Shown: in pieces, positions 1-13,600 of the stretch | Position numbering within the stretch: position 1 is the stretch's first letter | How the letters are laid out: each line of letters begins with the position of its first letter | Assembly (NCBI RefSeq): GCF_000204055.1 | Contig: NW_006768799.1 | Coordinates: 840,840 to 904,839 of the forward strand | Direction: 5' to 3' | Source of the DNA: Melampsora larici-populina 98AG31 | Taxonomy: Eukaryota > Basidiomycota > Pucciniomycetes > Pucciniales > Melampsoraceae | Length of the DNA stretch: 64,000 nt | Notes under the pieces: generated by a model | Told to the model about the DNA's origin: nothing | Seen by the model: only the letters and a program-made list of their open reading frames with translations | The model's database searches: none | Translations under genes and position numbers: made by a program

Positions 1-77
1 TGTGAAAAATACTACAAAGAATTCCTTTTGTGTGTCCTGTATATTGTTGGCTTTCTTTGAGTGCCTCAATCTTCACT

Positions 78-575
78 TCAAGCCCAAGAAGCTCTTCTTG
101 CAGCTGCCTCTTCAGCAGCCTTTTGGCTGGAATCAATTCAAGAATATATTCCACAAGAATGTTAGTGAGCATATATAGGAGGAGAAAATTCCACTACATA
201 CTCTTTGCAAGCCTTGCAACAATAAGTGAAATACCAAATCCCTGTGAGACAGATAAACACAGCAGGACCCAGTACAATTGCCCCAACATCCCGTATTCTT
301 TTGTCACAGCAAGAATCATTATCACCCCCAGAAACTGACATATGTTTATTGTCAAAATCATTGGATGGGGGACTTATAAATTCTCCATTGTGATTGTGTG
401 ACTGTGAATGTATAAAGTTCTGTTCCTCAGAATTTGAGCCAGAAGCAAATTGGGTAGATATTCCTTTGTTTCTGGAAGATTTATAGATCTCAGCCATGTT
501 GTCCATATCACTAGTGGCAGAAGCTTGGTGATCCATCAAGAGATTGATACCAATAAAAATCTGTCCAAACTTCAT
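78..575 (-). CDS. Small single-pass membrane protein, rust-type orphan family (member A)
   Basis: Two exons (202-575 and 78-126) joined across a 75-bp intron (127-201) with a GTATGT donor and a CTAAC branch-like site give 140 residues. The protein opens with a hydrophobic leader (MKFGQIFIGINLLM). A polar Ser/Asn/His-rich middle follows, then one membrane segment near residues 98-120, a cysteine-rich juxtamembrane stretch (YCCKACK) and a short Arg/Ala-rich tail supplied by exon 2. The gene at 45288-45913 shares the leader pattern, the single C-terminal transmembrane segment, the Cys-rich juxtamembrane stretch and an intron at the same place and phase. That likeness is the best support for this being a real gene. 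It is probably a cell-surface or endomembrane protein; the function is unknown. The splice model is my own and untested. Confidence 0.55.
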
Positions 576-1132
576 TGTGAGCTGACTGATGAATATATCA
601 AGAGGAGTTTTAATAGATCAGTACTTGATAGATTCTTTGAAACATATCAAAATATTAAAGAGCCTTCAATATCAATATTTGGTCCTTGACCTCTCTGATA
701 GGATTCAGGCAGTTCAATCCATTTCCATTTTATGTCCGCTTCTTATTGAAATTCCCTCTTATGTTTATCTATTTGGTGTTTCTCATTTCCATCAACTCCA
801 TCAAATTTGAACCAGTACCATGCCAAAAGCCAAATCAGTACTCAATAAGAATACTGCACTTGAAGCTCCACACTTTGGTCACACTCAGACTTAATTCTGT
901 GTGGATGATTTGATCATGCAGAAGATTTTTGGAAAGAATTACAACTCATCATTCATGCCATAATCCTGAACTGTGGTGTTGAACAAGTATAATGTAACCT
1001 TCAAGTGTAATCTCAAGAAGGGACATATCAGGAATAACTATAATTGCATTTTAATTCTTTTCTTTTCAACTCTTGTTGACCATTTTTTTAATATCACATA
1101 GTTGAAGGTGTACATTGTCTTTCACACATTAT
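576..1132. other. Intergenic, nothing recognised
   Basis: AT-rich sequence upstream of the minus-strand membrane-protein gene. It probably holds that gene's promoter, but I see no clear TATA box, repeat or coding signal. Confidence 0.4.
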
Positions 1133-1749
1133 ACAGCTGTTTGCATAAACAATGCTGTCACCCTTTTTTCATTTTTTTCATTTTTCAAAGTTGCACTAAA
1201 AATTACCAACATAGATTCTACATAAGAGCTGTGGCAGGCTGTCCTCAACTTTTTCAAGGGTGCAAAGTTTGCCAAAGATCCTGAAGATCACAAGTATTGC
1301 TGCCTTTGTATCCAAAATGCACAAGCTTTCTCAACCTTTGGTATGATTGCAACCAAAGCTCAGCATCACAATGGACAACCCGGCACCAATAGGGCATGAA
1401 AGCGTTTTGAGCTTCATTCTGAAGCACTTCTAACCCCTCGGGCTAGACTTTGCATCCCGCCTCAAGACAACAATGTCCAACCGGCGCGCTCACATTACCC
1501 CACCGTGAGTAATCCAATTCGGAGAGGTTAGAAGGTGTGTATGTAATTGGAGAGGGGTGAAGACAAGTCAAAAGGTGGGATGAGATCAGGAAAGGGGATC
1601 TGCACATATGTCATACAACCTTTAAAATTCAGCACATCATGATCAACTACAGCTGCTCTTTATGTAGAACTATGTTGGTAATTTTTAGTGCAACTTAAAA
1701 AAAATAAAAAATAAAAAAGGGCAATGGCATTTTTTATGCAAACAGCTGT
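1133..1749. mobile_element. MITE with about 100-bp terminal inverted repeats
   Basis: Positions 1133-1232 and 1650-1749 are long imperfect inverted repeats. Both begin ACAGCTGTTTGCATAAA at the outer end and both contain the stretch GTTGCACTAAAAATTACC. The 617-bp unit has no ORF of note, which fits a non-autonomous foldback-type DNA transposon. The flanks are AT-rich and I could not fix a target-site duplication, so the superfamily is open. Confidence 0.75.
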
Positions 1750-3122
1750 AATTGACTTTGGGTGTTGGTTGTGACAGGGATACTGGGATGGTCATCATTT
1801 GGCTAGTATTTTGGCCTGATTACGCATTGGTACATTGTTTCCCTTGCTTCTACTCAAACTTTTGCTGACTACATCTTGTCTTGAAAATTGTGGATGAATT
1901 CAAAAAGGGTGCTGTGATATACAAGACAAAGCCATCCTGGCTGTATAAACCCATTATTGGAACTCAGAATTTACCAGCCAATTTGATTCAAAACACACCA
2001 CCTTCACCTAGCACTGTTCCAAACCCACCAGCCAATCCAATTCTAAACACACCAGATTCCCTACCCCTGTTCCAAACTTACCATCTGAAATGGGTCTCAA
2101 GGTAGGATTTGACATTTTTATATCATGTTTGGATGATAGCTGGCATGAGCTGATACAACTTTATCTTTTTGAATCTAGCCAGACATGACAATGTCAATCA
2201 AGCTAAAACTATGGCATTAGATGATATTGACCCAAATTTAGACCACCAACACAATCAAATTCTAATTCTCTACCCTTTATAATGTCTTTTCATCACCAAT
2301 CTTTATAAATCTTTCATTTTGTGGTACGTCAATATCAAACAATATTCCCTGGATTCAGAGGTACAGGGATTTTTTCCCAAGTGTTGCAAATTGATACATA
2401 GTACCAGTTCTGTTTGAAAAAAAAACTTCCAACCATGTTTGTTGATCTTTCGCTTTTGTCTTTCTCTAAAAATCATCTTTCTTGCCCTAACACTCTACTC
2501 ACTGAGCATAGATTGACTTGAATGGGTGATCAGCGACTTGAAGCTAAGTTGAAAAAGCACCAGATACTTCAAGTCAAGTGGCTCAATTTCAAAACTGTTT
2601 GGATTTCTTTCCATGAGATAGGGGTCAGCTCACAGCTCAAAATAAGCCACGTGGAATTGATTGTCTCTCACTAAGATAGATTGTCCACTATCAGTTTACA
2701 CAAGAAAAGAAGTGAGACAAGCTTTGAAAATTGAGATATCATACATAACTTAGAAATGTATACCATAAGGAATTCTCAAGGAGTTGTCTTCGAGCTATGC
2801 AAACCTACAACTCACTTCGGTGGATGTAAGATGATAGATCTTTTACTAGATCACGACCACATCACAAGGTTTATTTCTACCGTCTGAATAATTAACTAGT
2901 AAATCTAGCTGGGCGAATCAATAAGGATTAAGTAAAAAACATACAACATGTTGAATAGACACTTTAATGCGAACATAAAATGAGAAAGAAGTGATGTTTT
3001 TTTTTGATTTTTTGTTCCTTATCTATTGAGGTGACAAGAGAAGAAATAATTTAATGATTAATAAAGATGAAAAGACAAAATGCAAAGGGGTCTTGATTTT
3101 TAGGAAGATACACATTATTTTT
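1750..3122. other. Intergenic, nothing recognised
   Basis: AT-rich sequence between the MITE and the 3' end of glycogenin. No convincing ORF, RNA gene or repeat was seen. The last 150 bp or so probably carry the glycogenin 3' UTR and polyadenylation site. Confidence 0.35.
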
Positions 3123-5903
3123 TTAGTTAGGGCCGTGTGGGGTAGATCCAGCTGCCAATCGTTTTTGATTTTCCATCTCATTCACCAATTTTTGTAATGC
3201 ATCCAGTCCCGATTTCTTCAAGCTTCCAGTATCAGTAGTAGGTGAAAACACACGGCTAGGTTTAGGTGCCGGTAAGGAAGCAAGTGATCCAGGTCGAGAT
3301 TCACTCTCAATTTCTAGTCCGTTATTCCTTCCCAATCCTCGCCGTTGAACACTCTCAAATTCCCCAGCACCAGTTTTTTGATCGACCCCGATGGGAACTC
3401 CGATTATGATTGATCTGACTGTTGGAACTCTAGACACTGAGCCTACCGACTCGTTACCATGATAAAGTGGAGGACGTCGTGGTGCAATCATTGGCCCTGT
3501 AGGACGACCTGGAAGGATCACCGGCATTGCGTCAATCTTCAACGCTCGTCTACTTGTCTCGGCTCCGTCCTCACTACCCTCGTCATCTGAACCTACATCT
3601 TCTTCGTCCCCATCCCTACTACTAGTTTCAGAGTCGCGCCTGAGACGAAACGTTGCAGCTGCCTCCGAGACTTCTGGGTTTGATGAAGGAGGATCGTCAA
3701 AGTGACTTCCGCTGAGAAAGGATTTTCTCTCCAGATGGGGAGTTTGGGCCAATTGCGCTACAAGTGACTCTCGAGTACCACCCTCGCTACGGACTCGAGA
3801 TGAATTGGAGGATCCGGCAAGAGCATTGGCATATCGTCTGATGAATGGATGTTCATCCCATGCATTACGGTACAGCTCAGTCAAGTTGGCTTGGTCGATG
3901 GAAGGCTGTTGATCTTGTTGGTGGAGATGTGCATCATCACTGAACGCGTCGGAATTGTAACTTTGCATACGACTGCGGCTCTCGTCATTTTGCGGGACTT
4001 CCGTTTCTTCTGGAAAGACTCGAGAAGTTTTCCAGTTGCGTGAGGTTTGTTCCCAAGGGAAGATAGGCTTGACGGATTGCAAACTGGGAGAACTAGAAGT
4101 TATTTGACTATAATCCTGATGAGTGATTGGCGGAATATAACCTTTTGCTTGTGGCGGAGGTTGAAAGAATTGAGCAGCTTGATGTTGCACGGGTTGATCC
4201 CAAGCAGCTTCATAGCGCTTCGTGATGGGGTTGCTCATCTGGAAGCCTTGATTAGGCGGAGGGGATCGGGTCGCATCCCATGGTTGATGGTGATGTGATC
4301 CCGAATCAGATTTTTCATGATTTGAAGCGGTGGACGCCATATCTACCGAAGTTGATTGCACGGGGAACGAAGTCTCATCAACGGGGGATTCGGAGGGTTC
4401 CAGATGTCGCGGAGTTGTATCGGATTCGATGGGGTGATCGTCGCACGGTGCCGCAGGAAGTTCACTGACAGGCACTGATTCATAAGAGGAAGACATACTT
4501 GGTTCTCTATTTTTTCCTTTATCATCCCGAGTTTCAAATCCGTGTTGAGTAAGAAAGCGATGGGGCCTGCCAGGCAGAGGCATGCTCATATAGCTACCCT
4601 CACACCCGCCTTCATATACTTCGCCATGAAGAACGGGAATGGAACTAAGGTTGCTGTCTGTCTTTCTAGTAAACATTTGTTTCAATTTGTCAAACGACGG
4701 AGGCTCATATCGACTAGGCTTTTGACTGTCCCATTGAGCAGCGTATTTCGGAAATGCAAAGTCGTGCTCCGTGTAGGTCGAATCGGAAAGCTTGATGGGT
4801 CCATAGGCTCTTTCGTACACGTCGAACCATTTGTGTAGAAGTGCATCATAATCTACGGGGGGTAACCCTGTTGAGGACGCGAGTTGAGTCTGGGTTTTGA
4901 ATTGACGTTTGCCTAGTAGATGCCAAGGCTTTTCTTGCCCAATGAAATGTATCATGAAGATATTTTTTCCAAATCGTCTATAAGCCGGGGCGTAACTAAA
5001 ATCATTGTTGGTGCGGAAGACGGTCAACAATGGGTTTATAGCTACATCGCACGCAAGATCTACCAGTATGTGCTTGCTTACCTGTAATACGCGGATGGAG
5101 TGACATTATACGCGAAGCTGAGTCTATTCCACGTTGGACGTTGGGTTCCATCTTCGAATGTCTCATCATCACTACTGAAAAAATCATTCAAAACTCCCTG
5201 GTCCCCGCCATCCCAACTACCACGCTCGAAGAAGAAAGCATAGAGTCGATCGAATACATCTAGGTTTGGTTGAATGACCATAAGGCCGGAGTTGAAACAA
5301 TCGGGCCAGCCAGTATCTGGAGAGGCCGAGAACTCATTCGGAAGTTGAAATAGGTGAGATATTGATTTGAGGATCAGGGTATCCGCATCAACATAGATGA
5401 CCTTTTGATACTGGACTAGTCTCCATATATGTATCTTGGTGATGGTACCAGATAAATCCTGCCTGCCTGCTCAAAGAAAAACATGTGTCAATATGACTGA
5501 AGATCAAAAGTACAAAAGCCAAGGCGCAATCACATGCTGCAATGTAGCATTGAGAATCTGACGAGAAAAAGAACTCAGTCAGAGCAACTTACCGAGCAAG
5601 TTGAGCTCATCTTTGTTGGATGAGCTGATCGCATCAACTGAAATGACGAGGTTGTAGACTTTTCTGAGTGCTTTGATTGACTCGACGCTGACGGAGTCCA
5701 ACGTGATCAGGCAGACAAGATCAAAGTCTTGAGCTGCGTTGTCTTTCTCCGATTGTTTAATCGAATGTGCCGTGACCAAGCAGCCAGGCAGATATGGATC
5801 ACTGGCATAATTCATGCGGGTTAGCTGAATACTCTCTCGGTACAGATTTAGGTATTTGAGGTACTTACGAGGTGAGCATGGTGACAAATGCATATGGGGC
5901 CAT
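3123..5903 (-). CDS. Glycogenin (self-glucosylating glycogen initiator, GT8 family)
   Basis: Four exons (5869-5903, 5593-5801, 5082-5466, 3123-4995) with GT-AG introns keep one frame and give 833 residues. The start MAPYAFVTML is the usual GT8 opening. The N-terminal catalytic domain shows the metal-binding DxD at D108-A-D110 (YVDADTL), the DCFNSGLMVI block and the GDQGVLN block. The acceptor-tyrosine region reads AYYSYAPAYRRFG and is followed by HFIGQEKPWH. The long low-complexity C-terminal half is typical of fungal glycogenins and keeps the motifs IFPWE, RVFPEE and NAWDEHPFIRRYA; such tails usually bind glycogen synthase. The enzyme glucosylates itself from UDP-glucose to prime glycogen in the cytosol. 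No disrupting mutation was seen. Exon 3 supplies most catalytic residues and exon 4 the tail. Confidence 0.93.
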
Positions 5904-6833
5904 TTTGAGTACTGTGATATCAAGGAGCGCTCGCTGGAATGTGAACAGGCTTTGAGTAGCTTCTTGAGTCGAGTGAAAAACTTGGATTAAACAGTGCTCG
6001 TATATTGAAAGTCACAAATTCACAATCAGAGATCTGGAAGACGTAGGGTTCTTGTTATCAAAAAGCTGTCTGAATGTAGTCCAATGCGAACAAGCCGATC
6101 GCAGGACAAACTTTTGGACTTGAGGAAATTTCAAAAGAAATTGAAACAAAGGATCGATACTGCTGCCAATCGAAACTGATGGGGCGTGGTCATCAAGAAG
6201 GTCAATTGTAAGTGTCACTCCTGCATGTGTTGGTTTCCCGGATGTGGGAGAACGGTCTACGAAGCTGATTGCGCATCCTCGTATGAGACAAGGAAGTGGG
6301 GATAGGGCATATATCTGTGCACTGACCCTATATGTATGATAAAGAACGGTCCCAAGCTGGAGTATGGAGTTTAATCAACGAGAATCATGCAGACCCTCAA
6401 GGCAAACAATTTTTAAGGCTGAACCACACTGACAGAATTGAGTGACTCCTTTGTTCCAAGATACAAATAAAAGAATACCGATTTGATTGACATCAGTTTA
6501 CCATCGATTCAACAATGGGGAGAAAGTGCGGTTAAAAATCTTACTGAAGAGCTGGGGATACCGATGTCCCTTTGAAAAAGCAGCAGAAGTAAAAGTGAGA
6601 AGTTGATGGTGAGGAAGGTGGCAGTCCTTTCATCCAGATTGTTGTTTTAATAAAAAGAGAAAGACTTGAAATCTCAGTCAACCGTCAAATAAGTTAACAG
6701 CAGCTGACCACTCATCGTCGATTGATGACGTAGTTGAAAGATTTACACATGTCCTTCATACAGTCGTCCTGGACTACCCGAACACCACTTTGGACCACTC
6801 ATTCACCGACGAATCACAGTTGCTTTCAAAGTT
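5904..6833. other. Glycogenin upstream region
   Basis: About 900 bp upstream of the glycogenin start on the minus strand. It contains a 68-codon minus-strand ORF (6012-6218) that could be an upstream ORF in the leader or chance. No TATA box or other recognisable regulatory element was identified. Confidence 0.35.
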
Positions 6834-6836
6834 TAA

Positions 6837-9424
6837 GGCCCTGTTTGGCATGGCTTATAGATTTTATAAATGCATTATCAATTAATAGATTATGCAATTG
6901 TAAAACGTATTATTTTTGGAATTCACATTTCAACATTTGTAACCCGCGAGAAGCGGCTTTTCAAAGTCAAAATTGAAAGATGGTGTTTGGTACGTACCAT
7001 TCACCATCTTTCAAAACTCAAAAGACATCATAATGTTCGATCCGTCCGATTTCAACGACTCGCGATCAATCGACTCGTCAATCGAGTACTCGTCGTCAAT
7101 CAAAGACTTGGTTGACGACCCTCAAGTTCAAAAATCAAGATCCCAGAATACAAAGCTTGATCTCTTTGATCGAACTTCTTAACCACAACAATCAAATTTG
7201 ATCTCATAGGATCGTAAAATTCAATTGAACTTCTTTTGTGAAGTGACTGATTCTTTCATCAACCTGATTGATAATCCAGAATCGGATTTGTTGAACAAAA
7301 AGAGCTCTTGACAATGATATCTGAAAGATAAACCAGCTATATGCGTTGATTCAAGAGTCTTGATCACGCTTTATGATGATGATGATGGTTATAATGATAA
7401 ATATTTAATTTGAAAACAAGAATGAAATCAAAAATGAAGGTTAAACAAAGAGTCAAGTATAATGTGACTCAAAATTAATATAACGGTACTCAAAGTAACT
7501 AGGTGAAATCTACCTAGTTAGACCTAGTTGAGAAACCTAACTTCAAAAAGTAGGCACCAACCAGAAAAAGTAGGCGAGCACTCTTGTACTGCCGTGCCGG
7601 GTGCCCACTTTCAATTTTCTCAGTCATTGAGCCCCATCTGTCACCACACACACCATCTCACGCTCAGCATGTCAGATCAATTGCCACCATCTATTCCGGA
7701 AACCCTGTCTCCCGCTTCACCCACAACTGCTTTCCATAACTAAAGCTGGTGTTCCTCATGCCCAGGCTAGAAAGATGGCCAAAGCTTTTACTGACGGTTT
7801 GTAGTGAACCCTTCAACTCCTTACCTCATGAATACACGAGATTACACAGGTTATTTTTTATTGTCCCCTCTCAGTACAAACAATTGAAACCACAAAAATT
7901 ACTCTTTTACCTCATTCACAACAAATAAAAACCAATAAAAAACAATTTTTCACTCTTAATTCTCTTGATTTTGATACCAAAGACACAAAAGACTCTTATA
8001 GTCATGTTTTTTATTTTCCTTTTACTCTGAAATGAAAACTATGATGCTTATATGTGGAAAATTTATCTATTTGAGAGTGATTAGTGTGAGTAGGTGTGAG
8101 TTATGATCTGAACCGGTGAGAAGTGTGACAATTGCTTGTTTTTTAAATCGATCGATCGTTCAAAATTTGTTATTGTTTTCGTGTATTTCTTGGTATATTT
8201 TTGTGAATCTCTGAAATGAAGACTTGAATAAAATTGAATAGAAGCCTGAGGGGAGAGGGATTGAGTCAACTCCCTCTTAAGACAGAGTTGAATCAATCGA
8301 TCGTTTTGAAAATGATTGATATCTGAGCACGTGTTTCAAGTTGAATTTGATCAGTTGCATTCCAACTATCAGCGAGGGCTTGGGGAATAGAGTGAATGAC
8401 TTACGATTGGTAAAAACATTTCAGGATTGATCAGGCCCATAAATGTAGAGATGACTGTTTGTGCGGACGAAAGGGCGAGTTCATTCACCTTCACCAAACT
8501 TTCATTCCAATGACCTAACAAAACTCAAAAAGAAACATGTTTAACAATAAGGAAGTTGTTCAAAGCCCAAACAAGGGAGTCGATGGAGACCAGTAGGGCT
8601 TTGTTGGAGTTATTGATTAAGATTTCCGATGCTGTTTTCATGATGTTGAGGTGGAGGTAGGCATATAAGCCAATGTAAGACGGAGGTTGTGAGGTGGAAT
8701 AAATGGTAGATAAGACCTTTCCGGAGGCTTGGACTAGATCTACGGCCAGACCTTGCCGGAGGCCAATGCAAGGCATTATGTGACAGAGGCTAAAGATATG
8801 GTAAAAGCAGGCACGGGGTCCTCAAAGCTGCCCAGTTGGCAAAAACATACTTTAAAAAAAAATCCCCGCCAAAAGAAAAAAGTAGGTTCTAGGTTTCAAA
8901 GTAGTCAGAAACCACCTAGTTACTTTGAGTACCGTTTATGTATATAGATTTGAGAAGACGTTTATAAACAAGATGATGATAAATGCTTTAGTGATGTGTG
9001 AGTCAATATGATAGGTGAATAGATTCCAGGAGATTCCTTGTTTAAGTTCTTCATGTTGATGATGTAAGAGAGAAAGTCTCAAGAATGATAAATGAAAGTC
9101 GAGTCAAAAATAAACCAAAAAACTTTGTACTTGTCTAAATTTCAAGAGAAAAGTTGCCTTGGGTTGCCTTGATCCTGCCGAGGGTCGAGTTCGAAGGCTT
9201 GTCCGGGTTTTGATAATGGATTATTGGATTTTGAAAGCTGCTCGAGGGCAGCTTTCAAAATGTCATATTTTTGATCAAAATAATGGATTATTGTCGGTGT
9301 AATTCATTTTTAAAAAAGGGGCAAAAGTGGTAACAAACACAATTTTTTGAAAATGTGAAAAATAGATTATTTTCAAAAAATAATGCATTTTGCCCCGCTT
9401 TTGTAAGCCATACCAAACGGGGCC
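6837..9424. mobile_element. Non-autonomous PIF/Harbinger-type element with TAA target duplication
   Basis: Inverted ends of about 22 bp (GGCCCTGTTTGGCATGGCTT at the left; the right end reads as its near-exact complement) are flanked by TAA at 6834-6836 and 9425-9427. A 3-bp TWA duplication and GGCCxxGTTTGG ends fit Tourist/Harbinger elements. Each end also carries an internal hairpin of the same kind: 6975-7012 (11-bp outer arms) and 9228-9261 (14-bp perfect arms). No transposase was seen, so it would need one in trans. A second TIR element sits inside it. Confidence 0.7.
7482..8936. mobile_element. Nested TIR element with 24-bp perfect ends
   Basis: Positions 7482-7505 and 8913-8936 are perfect 24-bp inverted repeats starting AACGGTACTCAAAGTAACTA. 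They are flanked by TAT at 7479-7481 and 8937-8939, a possible 3-bp target duplication. The 1455-bp interior holds stretches that look gene-like on the minus strand (83 codons open at 8525-8776, then a further open stretch ending in a GTAAGT donor near 8400). I cannot assign these to a family; they may be a captured or decayed gene fragment. Confidence 0.65.
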
Positions 9425-9427
9425 TAA

Positions 9428-10655
9428 GACACCAGCGAGTGGATGAATTCACTGATATCCTATCTATCATCGGTTCAGGATTGTATTGACTGATGAGTTA
9501 TATAGTCATCTTCTTTCTTTCTTCTCCCGTGATCTAAAGTGCTTTTGGAGCTACAGAAAGCTATCAAACACTTCGGCAAATTGTAATCAATCAATTAACC
9601 ATACTCTACATGACACTGGAAATGAATTCCAGCTTGGCGATCGAAGGTGTGTCATTGTGCGGTGTGCTCAAAGCTGCTAAAAGTCAACATGAAGCCCGGC
9701 CTTGCCCGTTTCTCTTGGCTGGGACAGGCTAGGACAGACTGGGATTCGCCTGGGAGAAGAGTAAAAACTGCATTCTCAAAGATACATTAGCAGAAACCAT
9801 GCAATATCTGGGAATACGTTCCAGGCGGATTGTGAAGCATTTTGAAGCAAAGCAATGTTTGTTCACCATGTCCTTCCTCTAGGATATCAGAGACTCGTGC
9901 AGGTCTGAACATAGTGGTGAACCATTGCTGGTAGCGTTTTTGTATGTGAACACATTCTGCTTAGGGAAGATACTTGATATGGAAGGCCCCGGAGTCTTTC
10001 ATACTTGCAACAGGAGCTTTGCTCTGACCTGACCAAGTCTCTGCAGACAATCAGTGCAAGCTTGGGTCTCTATGACCAAAGTTTGCGAGGTTTGAAGTGC
10101 CCTACACGCTACAATGATCGATTGGTGCTTTGGCCAAATTAAATGAAATGACTTTTTGGAGCCTTGTCGACTCAGCCATTGCTCATAAACAACATACACT
10201 TGAGACACCCACAAATTTGTTAGCATGGATTGGCTTTCATTGTGAACATCATATGGCCCACGAGCAGATCAAATTCACCTAAATTAATCTTTTTTGTATG
10301 TAGGGTCTTGATGCTGGGTGAAAGGGATTAAATTCGCCCCAAGATAGCTACGAGTTCCCTTGTTTCCTCACCCTCTGTCTTTCAAGATCAAAACACAGCT
10401 TCTGTCTCTTGTCAACGGTTGATGGCCGGAAGACAAAAGTTGGTTTGGGGTTGAAGTTTCTCTGCCTCATAAAAGTAATTCACAACTGGTGGCTGGAGCT
10501 CTTGAAGTGTTAACCAAGGTTATTTCTGAATGATATCACAAGGTCCTTAGTGGTTTTGGAATTCTAAACCGCTGGAAGCATCCATAGCAGTAGACACCCC
10601 AAGCACAACTGTGATTGCAGCATACCAGATCATATTGAAAAAAGAAATCTGATGG
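9428..10655. other. Intergenic, nothing recognised
   Basis: Sequence between the Harbinger-type element and the first hAT element. Only short unconnected ORFs are present and I recognise no domain, repeat or RNA gene. Confidence 0.35.
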
Positions 10656-10662
10656 GACAATG

Positions 10663-13600
10663 CAACACTGGGTCAGCTAAGCTCGCCGGAGCTGAGGCGC
10701 AGCGGAGCGGAGCGGTTTTTGGACCCCGCTGCGCCACTCGGGAGCGTAGCTCTTTCTAGAACCGAACCGCAGAGCTACGGGTTCCGGCAAAGAGGGATTT
10801 TTTTCAAAAAGCTACGCTGCGGCACGGGTAGCACCGTTATCCGGCACCGTGAGCTCCCGTGCCGGGGTCAAATTGCCCAATCAGATGAAACACTACTAAT
10901 TTCCTAATTTGGCACCTCTACGGCACTAAACGATCACGCAAGGATGCTTCATTCCTCGATCTGGACAGATTATCGACGCATGCGGCGTCACCCACCGGCC
11001 AGAGATTCAATGGCAATGATATATTTCATGAAGGTAAGTTTCAACCCTGTCTCTACCGCTTTCTCCCTCATCCCACTCTTTATTTGATTCAAGATAATTC
11101 AATCTTACTTACAACTTTTCACCGACTCTTTTATTCTTTATAACTTTTCCTTCATAACTTTTCCTTTACCTCTCCTATATATAGCATACTCGTACTATGT
11201 CCTCTGTCACTTCGGAACGTCTAGCGCGGTCTCGCACACAGACCAGCAACCCTGGAATGATCCCTCAGAGTCCCCATCTACGCCGTCGAACTTTGATCAA
11301 AAGCATCATCCAAACCAAGCTCCAGTCTAACAAACGGAAGAATAAATGGGCCAATTCTGTAACCCTCAACACCTCTGATGAAGAGTCTGTGGCTGGGGTG
11401 GTTGAATCGGAAGGAAGCTTGAAATCGGTGGTCGTCAGGCAGAAGAAATCAAAGCCGAAGCAGCGATCAAAACCAACCGTAAGTCCGTTCAATAGATATT
11501 CTTATATACATCTAACACTAACTTCTTCATAATTTTTGACTTTGACCCAGAACCACGCACCAGGGAATGTCACAAGAGACATGATGTGAGCCGATTCTGA
11601 CGAAGATAATCAGAAGATTATCTCGAAGAGGCGCAAGGTTGAAAATGGCGACAGCAAGGTTGTTATATTGAGGTCTTACTATGACACGCCCTTCCACGGA
11701 AAAGACAAGAAAGGCAAGCCTGATGTAAGCTCAACATTCCTGTGTTTTAGTTTTATGTATCCTTTTTGATTCATTCTCATCTTCTCTTATCCATCTGCAT
11801 CTAGGATCCAACCAAGGCGCCTCTCTTGTACCCATGTAAATTCTGTGATCGAGACAAGCACGATCCAGTCAGGGTGAGCTTAAGCAACCTCACTGGAAAT
11901 CTTTGAGTCCATCGAGATGGATCCACTCAAGACGGTCGATCAGATGTTGGCTGTCCTGGCCGACTCAAAGCTCGACAGCAAGATCCATCACTCGTTCCCC
12001 CCTCAGTCGCTGAAATCCGCAAATCCCAAAAAGCAAAAGGCCCAATTGACGGTTATGTAGTCTCCACCCCAGCCACTACATTCTCTAACCTCACTCTCAA
12101 CCAAATGGTTTGTACTTGGCTCATTCGCCAAGCTCAACCATGGAATCGGATCGAAGACTGTATCTTACGAGGCATTGTCCAGTACTTACGAAAAGACGCT
12201 CACTTGTACGGTCGACACTGGGCTGCCGATGAGGCGAAGCAGATTAACTTGTCACTCAAACAAAATGTCTTCTCGGAATTGAAGGTGAGCAATTTATTTA
12301 CTACCAGATAACCAGTAACTGATAGCTAACTTTGTGTTTTTAATACTTCCAGGGTCTCAAGTCAAAGTTCAGCTTAGTCCACAACGGTTGGACCACCAAG
12401 GGAAACCGCCACGCCTTCATTGGGGCGGCTGTCACTTTTATAGATGACGACTGGAAGTACCGAGTGCGTCACCTCGCCCTCAAGTTGATTGTATGGCATC
12501 ACCACGGACCTTGGCTTGCCGAGCCGGTGGTCAACATCTTGGTTAAGCATGGGCTGTTCCAAAAGATAAGTACATTTATTTTTTTCCAATTAAATTAGAA
12601 CTAATATTTTATGTTTATGGTTTTACATGCTTAGTCAGACCACTGATTTGGGTTCAAATAACAAGACGATGGCGCAAGAAATGCACAAACAATTCTTGGT
12701 CCAAGACGATATCACCTCTTACAAGTGGAATCCAAATAGTATGCACATATTCTGTTTTTGTCACAAGATTGCGTTGATTGTCAACGCAGGCTTGGCAGCC
12801 TTAGGTGTGAAAGCACCTCCACCTATGAAGGCAAAGGAAAACGATCGAGGATGATTCCCTCTCTTCGAGTCTATTGCTGAAGAAGACGAAGAACTTCCTG
12901 AAGAACCACAAACCAATCCGAAAGTTCGTGTGCGATCCAACTTAGCTGAATCCGAAGACCAAGATCCTGAACATGACTTACAAGATCTTGATACATCACC
13001 GGAAGTAGTTGCTGAACTTGATGATGAGGGCGAGTGGGACTTGGCTGATGCTGAAGATGAGGCTTGTCCAGAGCTCACAATTGAAGAGAACGAAGTACAA
13101 CCCACCCACCGTCGAGAAGCAAATCATGTGGATTTTATTTTGCGCAAGGTAAGTTGAACTTACCTACACCCTGTCTTACAAAACTATGACTGATTCTTTC
13201 TCTCGTTTTTAAGGTGGACTTCATCGTACGCCGAATTACTTGGTCTGCAGCCTGGCGCAAAGAATTCGAGAGAGTTAGTAAGCAGAAGGGGTTTAATGGC
13301 TCGCTCATTGCGGGCTACGGAATCAGATGGAACATTAAATATGTTAGCCGTCACAAAGCTTGGCTTGCCAGAGATGTAAGTACTTTCATTCTCTTACACA
13401 AAGCAATAACAACTTTGACTGACCATGAACATGATTTCAAGGTCATCGATCAATTATGTCGAGATGACTTGAATATAGTTCACTCTAAGAATCTCGCTCC
13501 TTGTAAGAATAAGAAGCCTCATGGGTATTTCCATGAATTAGAAATGACTACAACCGAATGGGCTCAAGTCCGCAAGATCAACGACGAGCTTGAGGTAAGT

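Noticed and set aside
12761..13105. Ser-rich antisense ORF within the hAT element 1 transposase
   Set aside because: It is the reverse reading of the acidic Glu/Asp-rich stretch of the transposase; a shadow.
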